Below, one piece after another: positions 1 through 7,834 of a stretch of DNA of 64,000 nucleotides (within the stretch, counting starts at the first letter, position 1; each line of letters opens with the position of its first letter). The stretch is from positions 1 to 64,000 of the forward strand of contig NZ_AEEA01000040.1 in the NCBI RefSeq assembly GCF_000297095.1, in the 5' to 3' direction. Origin of the DNA: Treponema primitia ZAS-1. GTDB lineage: Bacteria; Spirochaetota; Spirochaetia; Treponematales; Breznakiellaceae. Under the pieces are notes generated by a model. That model saw only the letters and a program-made list of their open reading frames with translations. It did no database searches and was not told where the DNA came from. The translations under genes were made by a program, and so were the position numbers.

Positions 1-298
1 CCTCCACGCTGCTTTCCCGCCTTCGGTACCGTTCTATAATTGCCGTCTCAAAGGATACCCCTTTTAGTTTGGGCACCTTCAGTTCAACCTCCCCGGAAGT
101 CGTCCCCAGTTTTCGCTTATAGCTTCCGCTCCGGTATCCTTTCCGACCTTCCGTCCGCTCGTATTTGCCGGCTCCCGTTAGCTGAGCGGCTTCCTGGTCC
201 AAAAGTCCGTTCAGGGTCTCCTCAACGCTGGTCCGGACTAATTCCTTCAGCTCGTCCTTGATAACTCCCTCGTTGAATTGTATAATCTTATCAGACAT
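1..298 (-). CDS. IS256-family (mutator-type) transposase, N-terminal part, runs off the left edge
   Basis: The minus strand is open from an ATG at 298 to the window edge, giving about 99 residues starting MSDKIIQFNEG. The motif R-K-G-Y-R-S-G-S-Y-K-R-K-L followed by a V-P-K-L stretch is the N-terminal signature of IS256/mutator transposases, which use a DDE catalytic domain for cut-and-paste or copy-out transposition. The catalytic domain would lie outside the window, so it cannot be judged whether the gene is intact. The upstream side (299 onward) should hold the terminal inverted repeat of the element, but it cannot be delimited without the other end. A plus-strand reading of the same bases is only a shadow. 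Confidence 0.85.
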   Translation of the reverse strand, partial: MSDKIIQFNEGVIKDELKELVRTSVEETLNGLLDQEAAQLTGAGKYERTEGRKGYRSGSYKRKLGTTSGEVELKVPKLKGVSFETAIIERYRRRESSVE

Positions 299-1025
299 GG
301 TTTGTAGTCTCCTTTGATAATTTGGTTTTGGTTAACTCATTTTATCATTTGACTGCAAACCTGTCTTTATTTTGCGAAACTTATTGTACCTTATCGGCGT
401 GGGAGCGCAGCGACCTAGCCGTAACGTAGCCCGAGGAGCGACCAAAGGGAGCGACGATGCGTAAACCGGTTGTTAAACGATGTTTCCCCATTTACACTTA
501 GGTTGTTTATTTTGTTTAACATAATTATTTTTAATAAACACATTTACTATTTCTTAAGATATTTTATATTAAATATTTTTAAAATATAATTATAATAACA
601 CTATATGTAGACAATATTGATATCTAGGAATTCTGAAGTATAACATACAGGGAGTATTAAAAAATAAAAATGAAAATTGTCATTTATCAAACCATGCATT
701 TATATTGGGAAAATGTTTTTTTACATAATTAATCAAATAATATTATTCAACAAAACTATACCTTTATCTGATATTCCTAGATATCTTGGAAGACTCAAAT
801 AAAATAAAAAATATTAAAATTAAACAAATGTATTATATTTATAAAATATCTTACCTTGAATGATTATTGGAAGACAATACTATTTCAAATTACAATCTTG
901 GATGATTATATTATTACGTTATGGGGAAATTTCGCATAACTTATTTTATACGCAATACACTTAAACCCGCAATCTTGCTATATAAGCGAATGCGTATATT
1001 TCTTTTTCTATGGGATATATACGGG
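299..1025. other. Gene-free stretch between transposase and recombinase
   Basis: About 730 bases without a convincing gene. The part at 395-465 is GC-rich with three near-repeats of GAGCGACC/GAGCGCAGCGACC. From about 490 to 915 the DNA is strongly AT-rich with stops in every frame. A 69-codon plus-strand frame at 921-1130 overlaps the end of the recombinase and has no RBS or recognisable content, so I do not call it. The AT-rich part holds several short inverted and direct repeats, described separately. Confidence 0.7.
619..785. repeat. Perfect 13-bp inverted repeat near the recombinase gene
   Basis: GATATCTAGGAAT at 619-631 recurs as its exact reverse complement at 773-785, with 141 bases between. 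Nearby are the direct repeats TTGGAAGAC (787 and 867) and CTTGRATGATTAT (855 and 897). Placement 240 bases beyond the 3' end of a tyrosine recombinase gene makes recombinase binding sites a reasonable guess, but this is inference. Confidence 0.45.
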
Positions 1026-2210
1026 TTAGTCTTTTTGTTCGATCGTATCAAGAGGGCTTTGGATTTTAAGAGTTGCACGGCGGGCTACATGGGTGTATCG
1101 TTCTGTGGTTCTTATAGATCGGTGGCCTAGAAGTTCCTGGATGTATCGAACATCAGTTCCATTTTCCAACAGATGAGTAGCAAAAGTGTGACGCAGGCTG
1201 TGGATAGAAGCACCTTTTTTGACATTCGCTTTTTGAAGGGCGTTTTCAAATATTTTTTGCGCGGATCGAATGGATAAATGCTGTGCAGTGGACTGACCGG
1301 TAAAAAGCCATGTTTTAATATCATGCAGAAAATAATATTCTTTGAGGATTCTGATTACCTGATCAGAAAGCAGGGTATAACGATCTTTTCGGCCTTTACC
1401 GGAGCTAACCAATACAGTTTTACGAGCCGGATCAATGTCGGACCGTCTTAACGATACTACTTCGCTCACTCGAAGACCAGAGGAATAGGCCATCATCAAG
1501 AGGAGCCGATGTTTGATATTTTTTTCCGCATCAAATACCGCTTTGACTTCCGCCTTGGAAAGGACCACGGGGAGGCGTTTGTCCTGACGCGGACGGCGCT
1601 GTTCCTCAACTATATCGCGTTTTAATACGGTGGTATAAAAAAACTTGAATGCGCTTAAGGCTAAATTCATCGTGGAGGCGGAAAGATTTTTGGTTTTATT
1701 TTGATAGGCAAGATAATTCTTGACGTCTACTGCGGTAATTTCTTCTGGGGGCTTCTGCAGGCAGCGGCAAAGATCACGATTGTAATAGCTATAAGACGCC
1801 AAAGTATTGGGACTGTATTTTCGCGCTTGTAATTCGGCTTCAAGCTTGACTTGCCATGATTGCGAAAACATATCCGGCAAAGGATGATGTTCAATACAGG
1901 GTATATCATCCATGATGTGTGCGGGGGCATCCGTGTCATCGTCTAAAAGGCAGAGAGTAGGATTTTGGTTCAGAAATCCTCCAACTATGATGGGGGTTTC
2001 GGGACTTTTTTCGACCTCCATATACGGTCTGTTTGCAAGAACTTGGCTAATCAGTGTGTCACCATATTCTGACTTTACGATAAATTGACTGCGTACAGGA
2101 TCCCAGTCTCCTATCCGCGTTTTGATGAGCTTGGAAAATAAGTTTTTATCATAGTTATAAAATGGAATCCGTATATTTTTGTTTTCATAAAAAAGATACA
2201 CCACATCCAT
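1026..2210 (-). CDS. Tyrosine recombinase (phage integrase family) with extra N-terminal domain
   Basis: A 394-residue site-specific recombinase. The C-terminal catalytic domain shows the full set: R247 (SGLRVSEVV), K272, H337 and R340 (HSLRHTFATH), H363 (LLGH) and the nucleophile Y372 (TTERYTHV), so it looks active. A SAM-like core-binding domain lies at about 118-195. Ahead of these, residues 1-115 form an extra domain: residues about 12-58 (IRIPFYNYDKNL, then WDPVRSQFIV) resemble the small HARP-like module found in front of some bacterial recombinases; that resemblance is from memory. The start has the RBS AAGGATGG. It follows the DUF4340 gene by 25 bases, yet its role is unrelated, suggesting insertion next to that operon. 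It lacks the extra region expected of integron IntI enzymes. Confidence 0.9.
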   Translation of the reverse strand: MDVVYLFYENKNIRIPFYNYDKNLFSKLIKTRIGDWDPVRSQFIVKSEYGDTLISQVLANRPYMEVEKSPETPIIVGGFLNQNPTLCLLDDDTDAPAHIMDDIPCIEHHPLPDMFSQSWQVKLEAELQARKYSPNTLASYSYYNRDLCRCLQKPPEEITAVDVKNYLAYQNKTKNLSASTMNLALSAFKFFYTTVLKRDIVEEQRRPRQDKRLPVVLSKAEVKAVFDAEKNIKHRLLLMMAYSSGLRVSEVVSLRRSDIDPARKTVLVSSGKGRKDRYTLLSDQVIRILKEYYFLHDIKTWLFTGQSTAQHLSIRSAQKIFENALQKANVKKGASIHSLRHTFATHLLENGTDVRYIQELLGHRSIRTTERYTHVARRATLKIQSPLDTIEQKD

Positions 2211-2235
2211 TATTCACCATCCTTTAGTTTCCGAA

Positions 2236-3207
2236 CTACTTCGAAAAATATGAGCGATCCCGGAACAAACGGGTAATGGTCCAGTCCGCCAGGATGTATA
2301 CATAGCTTGATCCGCTGGCTGTTGCGCCCTTTTTGCCTTCCGGCAGGGTTCCTACATTAATGGTCAGAGAAGTACCGTTACCCAGTTCCAGCACAATCCG
2401 GCCATCACTTAAACTTGTAGAAGCGGCAGTAAGACCAGGAACGAAATTTTCACCCTCAGCATCCAAGATGCCCCTGACATAGGTATCCACCCGCTGGGAA
2501 TCTATTGATTCATCATCCAAGCCCTCTATGCTCCAACCGCTGCCATTCCTTGTAATGACCAGTGGTTCCCCCCGTTCGCCTCCGTCCTCTGGCGGTAATG
2601 CAAGCACCGTAAGGCGCTGAACAAGGGCAGTATCCGTGGAGAGCTGGGGATCGAATAGCCTTAGGTTATACCAGGAAGTTTCGGCGCTTCCTACGTAGGC
2701 CGAAAACTTATCCTCACCGGAACGGACTTCGTTCTGGTCATTCTTCCGCAAATAGATTTCCTGACCAGCAGCATCCCTGCCGCCTATGAGGAGGTCTAAA
2801 AGAGATAATCCAGCCCCACCTTTGAGTAAAATACGCGCGGCATTGTTTTCGGTGAGTCCTAAACGCTCATGGGAAGAAGCGGCGGAACCACGGACGGGAT
2901 ATGCGCCGCGGAGGGTAAGCGTCCGAAGGAGATCCTCTACCCGGGCGGCTTTAGCGGGGAATTCCCCCTCCCCTATCAGGGCATACCAATCATTACCCCG
3001 GCGAATGAGCTTCACCGGGTTGCTCCATTCACCGGCCTTGGCTATTTCTATACCATCCACCCGATCCTGCAATTTGGCGTCAAGCCACAGGAAAGCTGCG
3101 TTCCTGGTATTTACCCGTTCGGGATCAAAAAAGAGGGTTAGCAGATACACTAAGGCCAGAAGGCCGACTAAACCGGATAATAATATGAGTTTCTTTTTAT
3201 ACACCAT
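2236..3207 (-). CDS. DUF4340-domain membrane-anchored protein of a Gld-type ABC system
   Basis: A 323-residue protein starting MVYKKKLILLSG, one N-terminal membrane helix (about residues 5-24) and a long extracytoplasmic part. Repeated W-Y and DGIEI-type motifs fit the DUF4340 family, which often accompanies GldG-like proteins. The start chosen lies 11 bases inside the preceding gene's end, as expected for coupled translation; the open frame continues upstream to 3276, but that part lacks a membrane signal at its front. It is the last gene of the rnz-ABC-permease-GldG-DUF4340 run. The exact substrate of the system is unknown. Confidence 0.75.
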   Translation of the reverse strand: MVYKKKLILLSGLVGLLALVYLLTLFFDPERVNTRNAAFLWLDAKLQDRVDGIEIAKAGEWSNPVKLIRRGNDWYALIGEGEFPAKAARVEDLLRTLTLRGAYPVRGSAASSHERLGLTENNAARILLKGGAGLSLLDLLIGGRDAAGQEIYLRKNDQNEVRSGEDKFSAYVGSAETSWYNLRLFDPQLSTDTALVQRLTVLALPPEDGGERGEPLVITRNGSGWSIEGLDDESIDSQRVDTYVRGILDAEGENFVPGLTAASTSLSDGRIVLELGNGTSLTINVGTLPEGKKGATASGSSYVYILADWTITRLFRDRSYFSK

Positions 3208-4813
3208 CGGAAGATTCCTTTCCTTGCCGCTGTAATGAACGGCGCCGTTGCAATGAACGTAAAACCCCCAGGGCAATAACCAAAAGGGGAATAAGTATTA
3301 TATTTAAATACCGGGCAAAGGCCATAGCCTTAAGCCGTTTTTCATCATCCGTAATCCTATCAAGCCGGCCCGTCTGAGACTGGTGACTGCGAATACTAAT
3401 GATATCATCATCGTTACCAAGCCAATCCGCCGCGGTAAGGAAAAAATCGAAGTTACGGTCGCTCCGGGTATATTGGGTAATAGTCGATACAAGATCCGTA
3501 TCGCCAATGACGATAATCCGGGATTCCTTGGATTCCGCAGGCATATCAGGCAATTCTTCCTCCGATCCTTCCCGAACCGGTTTCGGGACACCTGCAAACC
3601 AGCTGGGGAATTTTCCCGACAGGGCGGCGCCTAACAATTTTTCGCCCTTAGTTTCGTTAATCTCCGCCTGGAACTGATAGCTCATCTCAGGGTTTGTGGA
3701 AAAATCCTTTGTTAGGGACCATGCCTCCGGGGTGGTATAGAACAGGGGTACCGCCGTTACACTTTCCGGAGGATTAAGCTCCAGGGGACTCGCCCAATAC
3801 ACATCGATGCCGCCAAATGCCGATGTCACAGGATGGCCGGAATTACCGTTCTGGGCCAGTACGCCAATCCACAGGGGATACCGTACAATCCGAATAACCC
3901 GGGAACCATTGGCATCAACCGACTGGTAGGAAAGGCTCAGGGCGGAAACGTCCAGGGCCAGTTCCGATTTGACCGTGGCTCCGTAAAAAGACACCATGGC
4001 CTGGAGCCCACGGTCTATCATGAGACGGCCTTGGAGCCCGCCGTTCGCATCAATAAAAACCCCGTCTAGGGCAAAGAGGACCTTACCTCCCCCCTGGATA
4101 TACCGGTCTAAGCGGTATAGGGCCCAATCATCAAGATCCTCAACTCCGCCTAACACAAAAAGTGACGGCAAGGTGTCGGGAATTTCTTCACCGGGGTTTA
4201 TCATCCGTATCCGGAAACCGGATTGAGCAAAGGCTTGGTTAAGGATACTGTAATCCGTAGACCATTGTTTTCCCGTGTCCCCTACCAGGAAAGCCGCTTC
4301 ACGCTGGGTACCCCGAATAAGGTTCCGGATACGTGAAGTTAAATCGTATTCCAGGGTCCCCGCATTAAACGCGAAGGGGATCACATCGGTCTGGTCCAGG
4401 TATTCAATAACGATGCCGGAATAAACCTGGGCGATATTTGCCTGATCCTGTTCCACAACTTCGATCTGCTGGGGGATGATCCCAAGGGATTCCACCTCCC
4501 GGCTTAGCCCTGCCTTCTGCGGGTCCCGAACCGTGAGGCGAATTCTGCCATGGGAATAGGCGGCATATTCCCGGAGCAGATCCTCCAGCTGAGCGGGTAC
4601 CGGGTGAATGGCGGATAGCTTTTTCGAAATATAATAGGTAATCCGCACCTGATCGGGTATTTCGGTATAGAGATTCCGGGAAACCGGTGAAATGGTATAG
4701 GCCTTGCTTTTTGTTAAATCAAGGCGGAACCATAAACGCTGGCTAATCAGAATAACCAGAAACATTGCGGCAATCGATAGAACGGTAATAATAGTAACTT
4801 GTCGTTTTGTCAT
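3197..4813 (-). CDS. GldG-like ABC transporter auxiliary protein
   Basis: A 538-residue protein with an N-terminal helix (about 8-28), a large extracytoplasmic portion and a C-terminal helix (about 500-520) followed by a basic tail. The segment ITYYISKKLSAIHPVPAQLEDLL and the later FVLGG and IVIGDTDLVS motifs are typical of the GldG/ABC_transp_aux family, whose members in Bacteroidota support gliding and elsewhere form uncharacterised ABC systems. The start has a strong RBS (GGAGGTAGGAG), which includes the stop codon of the permease gene three bases upstream. In a spirochaete a gliding role is unlikely; export or envelope work is a guess. Confidence 0.8.
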   Translation of the reverse strand: MTKRQVTIITVLSIAAMFLVILISQRLWFRLDLTKSKAYTISPVSRNLYTEIPDQVRITYYISKKLSAIHPVPAQLEDLLREYAAYSHGRIRLTVRDPQKAGLSREVESLGIIPQQIEVVEQDQANIAQVYSGIVIEYLDQTDVIPFAFNAGTLEYDLTSRIRNLIRGTQREAAFLVGDTGKQWSTDYSILNQAFAQSGFRIRMINPGEEIPDTLPSLFVLGGVEDLDDWALYRLDRYIQGGGKVLFALDGVFIDANGGLQGRLMIDRGLQAMVSFYGATVKSELALDVSALSLSYQSVDANGSRVIRIVRYPLWIGVLAQNGNSGHPVTSAFGGIDVYWASPLELNPPESVTAVPLFYTTPEAWSLTKDFSTNPEMSYQFQAEINETKGEKLLGAALSGKFPSWFAGVPKPVREGSEEELPDMPAESKESRIIVIGDTDLVSTITQYTRSDRNFDFFLTAADWLGNDDDIISIRSHQSQTGRLDRITDDEKRLKAMAFARYLNIILIPLLVIALGVLRSLQRRRSLQRQGKESSDGV

Positions 4814-4816
4814 CTC

Positions 4817-5578
4817 CTACCTCCATTTCCGGTACAGAATTACCCGGGTATTGAGGAAGAGAAACAATACCGTGGCCAGGATAAAGAAGACCAGATCCCG
4901 TGAATCGATGAGGCCCTTGGAAAAGCTTTCAAAATGAAATGCAAGGGAGATAAAGTTGATCCCCGCCGCAAGCCAGTCCGGCAAATCAAAACTAAAGGTT
5001 ATCTGCTGTATCAGCATTACTACCATAAGTACAACGGCGCTTCCAAGAAATGCTCCGGCTTGGTTTTTTGACAGTGCGGAAAGAAAGAGCCCCAGGGCTA
5101 TGGCGGCAGACCCTAACAGGAGAGTTCCGATATATTCGGCAATGATAACCCCGCCGTCAAAATATCCCAGCGGGAGGAGACTGAGAGGAAGGGGGATAGT
5201 CAGCAGGATGATAAAAACTAAAACCCCCAGAGAGGAAAGATACTTCCCCACCACCAGTTCCCATTCAGAGAAGGGCATGGTTAAAAGAAGTTCTACGCTC
5301 CCCAGCTTCCGTTCCTCCGCCCAGCCTTTCATGGTAATCACCGGAATGACCAGAATAAAGACCAGGGGAAAGGCGGCAAAGTAAGCCCGCAGGGATGCCA
5401 GGTCCTGGGTAAAGAAACGCTGAATGTAAAACAGCCAGATAGAGGAAAAAAGCAGAAAAAATACCGCTATTCCGTAGAAAGCCGGAGAGTTACCGTGGGA
5501 GTAAAGCTCCTTCCGGGCCAGAGCCAGGGCCCTTGGGAGGAAAGGAAGCGGGGCAGCAGTTCCATGAGACAATTTCAT
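4817..5578 (-). CDS. ABC-2 type permease (GldF-like)
   Basis: A 253-residue integral membrane protein with about six helices and the ABC-2 family pattern of a long first cytoplasmic region followed by ITMKGWAEERKLGSVELLLTMP-type sequence around residues 80-100, here seen as WAEERKLGSVELLL. It pairs with the ATPase gene, whose stop overlaps its start as ATGA. The protein should form the membrane pore of the Gld-like exporter with the ATPase, GldG-like and DUF4340 proteins. Substrate not deducible from sequence. Confidence 0.88.
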   Translation of the reverse strand: MKLSHGTAAPLPFLPRALALARKELYSHGNSPAFYGIAVFFLLFSSIWLFYIQRFFTQDLASLRAYFAAFPLVFILVIPVITMKGWAEERKLGSVELLLTMPFSEWELVVGKYLSSLGVLVFIILLTIPLPLSLLPLGYFDGGVIIAEYIGTLLLGSAAIALGLFLSALSKNQAGAFLGSAVVLMVVMLIQQITFSFDLPDWLAAGINFISLAFHFESFSKGLIDSRDLVFFILATVLFLFLNTRVILYRKWR

Positions 5579-6612
5579 GATTTGGCCTCCTCGTTAGACA
5601 GCTGCTGACCAACTTCATTGGACAGCTGCTGACCAACTTCGTTGGACAGCTGCTGACCAACTTCGTTGGTCAGCTTCACAAATATATCTTCCAGGCTCAG
5701 CCGTTTTCGGTTCATCCTGAGGATCTTATAGCCCTGGGTTACCGCCCAATCAAAGATCCGTTCCCCTTCGGAGGACTCCCCTTCCGGGTTTTCCCCGCCG
5801 GGGAGGAAGAAACTCAGGTTTATCGTTGCATCACCCTGCTCTTCCAGGCTTGCCGGGGCGATTCCCGCCCCCAACTGCAAAAGCCGTTCCGGGAGCGTAT
5901 GGGCATAGGCGCCCTTCAGGGTTAGTACCCAGCTGTCGCCGCCCTTCATGGTACCGGCGATTTCTTCGGGAGTCCCCTGGGCGGCTATGCGCCCTTCGTT
6001 TAGTATCAGTACCCGGGAACAGACCGCTTCCACTTCCTGGAGTATATGGGTAGACAGTATTACTGTTTTTCGTTTCCCCAGTTCCTTTATAAGACTGCGG
6101 ATTTCGATAATCTGATTAGGATCCAGCCCGCTGGTAGGTTCGTCCAGAATCAGAATGGGAGGATCGTGGATGATGGCCTGGGCCAGACCTACCCGCTGTT
6201 TATAGCCCTTGGAAAGGTTTTCGATCCGTTTGGACCGTACCTGGGAGAGGCCGCAGGCGTCGATGGCCTCTTCCAGCCGCCTGCGCCGATCCTCCCTGGG
6301 GATAAGCCGGGCTTCGGCAATAAAGTTCAGGTACTCCGTGGGGCTGAGATCGCCGTAAAGGGGTACGCTTTCCGGGAGGTAGCCGATGCGTTTTTTTACC
6401 TCCACCGGATCATCCTCCACGGAAATTCCGTCTACCAGGGCTTTTCCCCCGGAGGGGAAGTGGTATCCCGTGAGGATCTTCATGATGGTGGTCTTCCCCG
6501 CGCCGTTAGGGCCGAGGAAACCCAGGACCTGGTCTTTGCCTACGGAAAAGGATACATCCTTTACCGCTTCGACCGGTCCATACCGTTTTGTAAGTCCATG
6601 CACTTCAATCAT
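5575..6612 (-). CDS. ABC transporter ATP-binding protein (GldA-like) with repeat tail
   Basis: A 345-residue ATPase with Walker A GPNGAGKTT (34-42), signature LSKGYKQR (133-140) and Walker B ILILDEP (153-159), so catalytically complete. It powers the neighbouring ABC-2 permease. The usual C-terminal end of this family (LEDIFVKLT) is reached at about residue 315, after which the protein carries three copies of an eight-residue unit, NEVGQQL with a leading T or S, and then SNEEAKS. The tail is encoded by a 24-bp tandem repeat and is not expected for the family. RNase Z lies directly upstream, 17 bases away. Confidence 0.92.
   Translation of the reverse strand: MIEVHGLTKRYGPVEAVKDVSFSVGKDQVLGFLGPNGAGKTTIMKILTGYHFPSGGKALVDGISVEDDPVEVKKRIGYLPESVPLYGDLSPTEYLNFIAEARLIPREDRRRRLEEAIDACGLSQVRSKRIENLSKGYKQRVGLAQAIIHDPPILILDEPTSGLDPNQIIEIRSLIKELGKRKTVILSTHILQEVEAVCSRVLILNEGRIAAQGTPEEIAGTMKGGDSWVLTLKGAYAHTLPERLLQLGAGIAPASLEEQGDATINLSFFLPGGENPEGESSEGERIFDWAVTQGYKILRMNRKRLSLEDIFVKLTNEVGQQLSNEVGQQLSNEVGQQLSNEEAKS
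5597..5668 (-). repeat. Tandem 24-bp repeat (3 units) in the ABC ATPase 3' end
   Basis: Three head-to-tail 24-base units at 5597-5620, 5621-5644 and 5645-5668 differ at only one position. Each encodes SNEVGQQL in frame and contains CCAAC-GAA-GTTGG or its one-base variant, a small palindrome. Being a multiple of three, copy number changes would alter tail length without frameshift. The nine-base core AACGAAGTT is shared with the dispersed 24-bp element seen in five other genes. Confidence 0.9.
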
Positions 6613-6629
6613 TGGGCTGATACTTCTCC

Positions 6630-7556
6630 TTAATCAATATACTCTATTGGATACACCATTCTATCCCGGGACAGTATCGTTCCGGGAAATATGCTTTGAG
6701 CCTCTTTAAGAAGCTGTTTAAGATCGTATTCCGTGTACCGGGGGCTGTAATGGATCAGGGCCATCTTTTTGACCTCCGCAGCTTTGGCAAGATAGGCGGC
6801 CTGCTCGGCGGTCATGTGTTTCTTCTCCCGGGCGCTTTCTTCCAGGGCCCGTTCAAACATCCCCTCGCAGACAAAAAAGTCGGACCCATGCACCTCATCG
6901 GCAATTTCCGGAAAGGCCAGGGTATCGGTTACAAAGGAGAACTTTCTCCCGGACCGGGTTTCCCCCAAAACCTCTTCCGGCCGTACTTCCCTGCCGTCTG
7001 CGGCAATAACGGTTTCCCCGGACTGGAGCTTTGACCACAGGGGCCCCCGGGGTACACCCAGGGCATCGGCCTTTTCCGGGTGAAATATCCCCGGCCGCTC
7101 GTCTTCCTCTAAGGTATATCCTAAACAGGGTTTGGTATGCCGCAGGTTAAAGGCCCGGACGTGGAACCCATCACCCTGGTAGACGATACCCGGTTCGGTC
7201 ACTTCCTTTATGATGATCTCGTAGTTGATATACATATCCAGCACCCGGCGGCTGGTTTCGATATACTCCGCAATTCGGGGGGGCCCGATAATGTACAGGG
7301 GATCATCCCGATCCACCTGGGAAGACAGCATGAGGAGCCCCGGTATGCCCGTAACATGGTCCGCGTGGGTATGGCTGACAAATATGACGGATATCTTCTT
7401 CCACCGGAGGTTGAGTTTCCGCAGGGAAACCTGGGTACCCTCCCCACCGTCAAACAGGAACAACTCCCCTTCCCGCCTTAGCAACACCGATGTAAGATGA
7501 CGGTTCGGCAAGGGCATCATGCCGCCGGAACCGAGGATAAATGCTTCAAGGTTCAT
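6630..7556 (-). CDS. rnz: Ribonuclease Z (tRNA 3' endonuclease)
   Basis: A 308-residue metallo-beta-lactamase-fold nuclease that cuts tRNA precursors after the discriminator base. The zinc motif HTHADH is at residues 62-67, with later metal ligands suggested by the RHTKP and FVTDT regions and the C-terminal IHYSPRY. Length matches bacterial RNase Z (about 305-310). The start overlaps no upstream gene; a ~280-base gap holding a repeat element separates it from the UPF0210 gene. It seems to head the ABC operon, though the functional link is not obvious. Confidence 0.92.
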   Translation of the reverse strand: MNLEAFILGSGGMMPLPNRHLTSVLLRREGELFLFDGGEGTQVSLRKLNLRWKKISVIFVSHTHADHVTGIPGLLMLSSQVDRDDPLYIIGPPRIAEYIETSRRVLDMYINYEIIIKEVTEPGIVYQGDGFHVRAFNLRHTKPCLGYTLEEDERPGIFHPEKADALGVPRGPLWSKLQSGETVIAADGREVRPEEVLGETRSGRKFSFVTDTLAFPEIADEVHGSDFFVCEGMFERALEESAREKKHMTAEQAAYLAKAAEVKKMALIHYSPRYTEYDLKQLLKEAQSIFPGTILSRDRMVYPIEYID

Positions 7557-7618
7557 TAAGGTGAATATACCAAAAATCTGTTAAAATGACAATGCGAAGA
7601 AACAACTAGTAACGAAGA

Positions 7619-7756
7619 TGGCAAAGACGGGCGGAGGGAGGGGCATCCCCGGCGCTCACACGCAAGTAGAGTCTGCTTGCGGAGCCCCTTCGGGTCTCCT
7701 CCAGCAGGGAATTCCTTATGTGTTCGGTCGGGGAAGCCCCTCCCTCCGCCCGCCCT
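7619..7756 (+). repeat. MITE-like intergenic element, copy A
   Basis: Flanked by 22-base arms at 7629-7650 and 7730-7751 that are reverse complements at 21 of 22 positions (GGCGGAGGGAGGGGC and its partner). The interior, including CGGCGCTCACACGC, GTAGAGTCTGC and CAGGGAATTCC, matches the element at 30345-30490 when that one is reversed. It fills most of the gap between rnz and the UPF0210 gene. An 83-codon minus-strand frame through it is judged spurious. No transposase, so non-autonomous if mobile. No target-site duplication was evident. Confidence 0.8.
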
Positions 7757-7834
7757 TGTCACTGTACGGTATAAGAGGTGGTATTCGCTAAAGGATATGT
7801 AATACACGTTGTATTACAGGATAGGTTTGCCTGA

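Noticed and set aside
619..910. CRISPR-like array in the AT-rich stretch
   Set aside because: The repeats are few, short and not regularly spaced; no cas genes are nearby.
921..1130. 69-codon plus-strand frame overlapping the recombinase end
   Set aside because: No RBS, AT-rich composition unlike neighbours, overlaps a strong gene on the other strand.
1026..2210. Recombinase as an integron integrase with attC cassettes to its left
   Set aside because: The IntI-specific extra segment is absent and the scan for RYYYAAC/GTTRRRY pairs in 299-1025 gave only a single GTTAAAC without a partner.
7556..7807. 83-codon minus-strand frame between rnz and the UPF0210 gene
   Set aside because: It runs through the MITE-like element and encodes low-complexity, unrecognised sequence; the repeat explains it.
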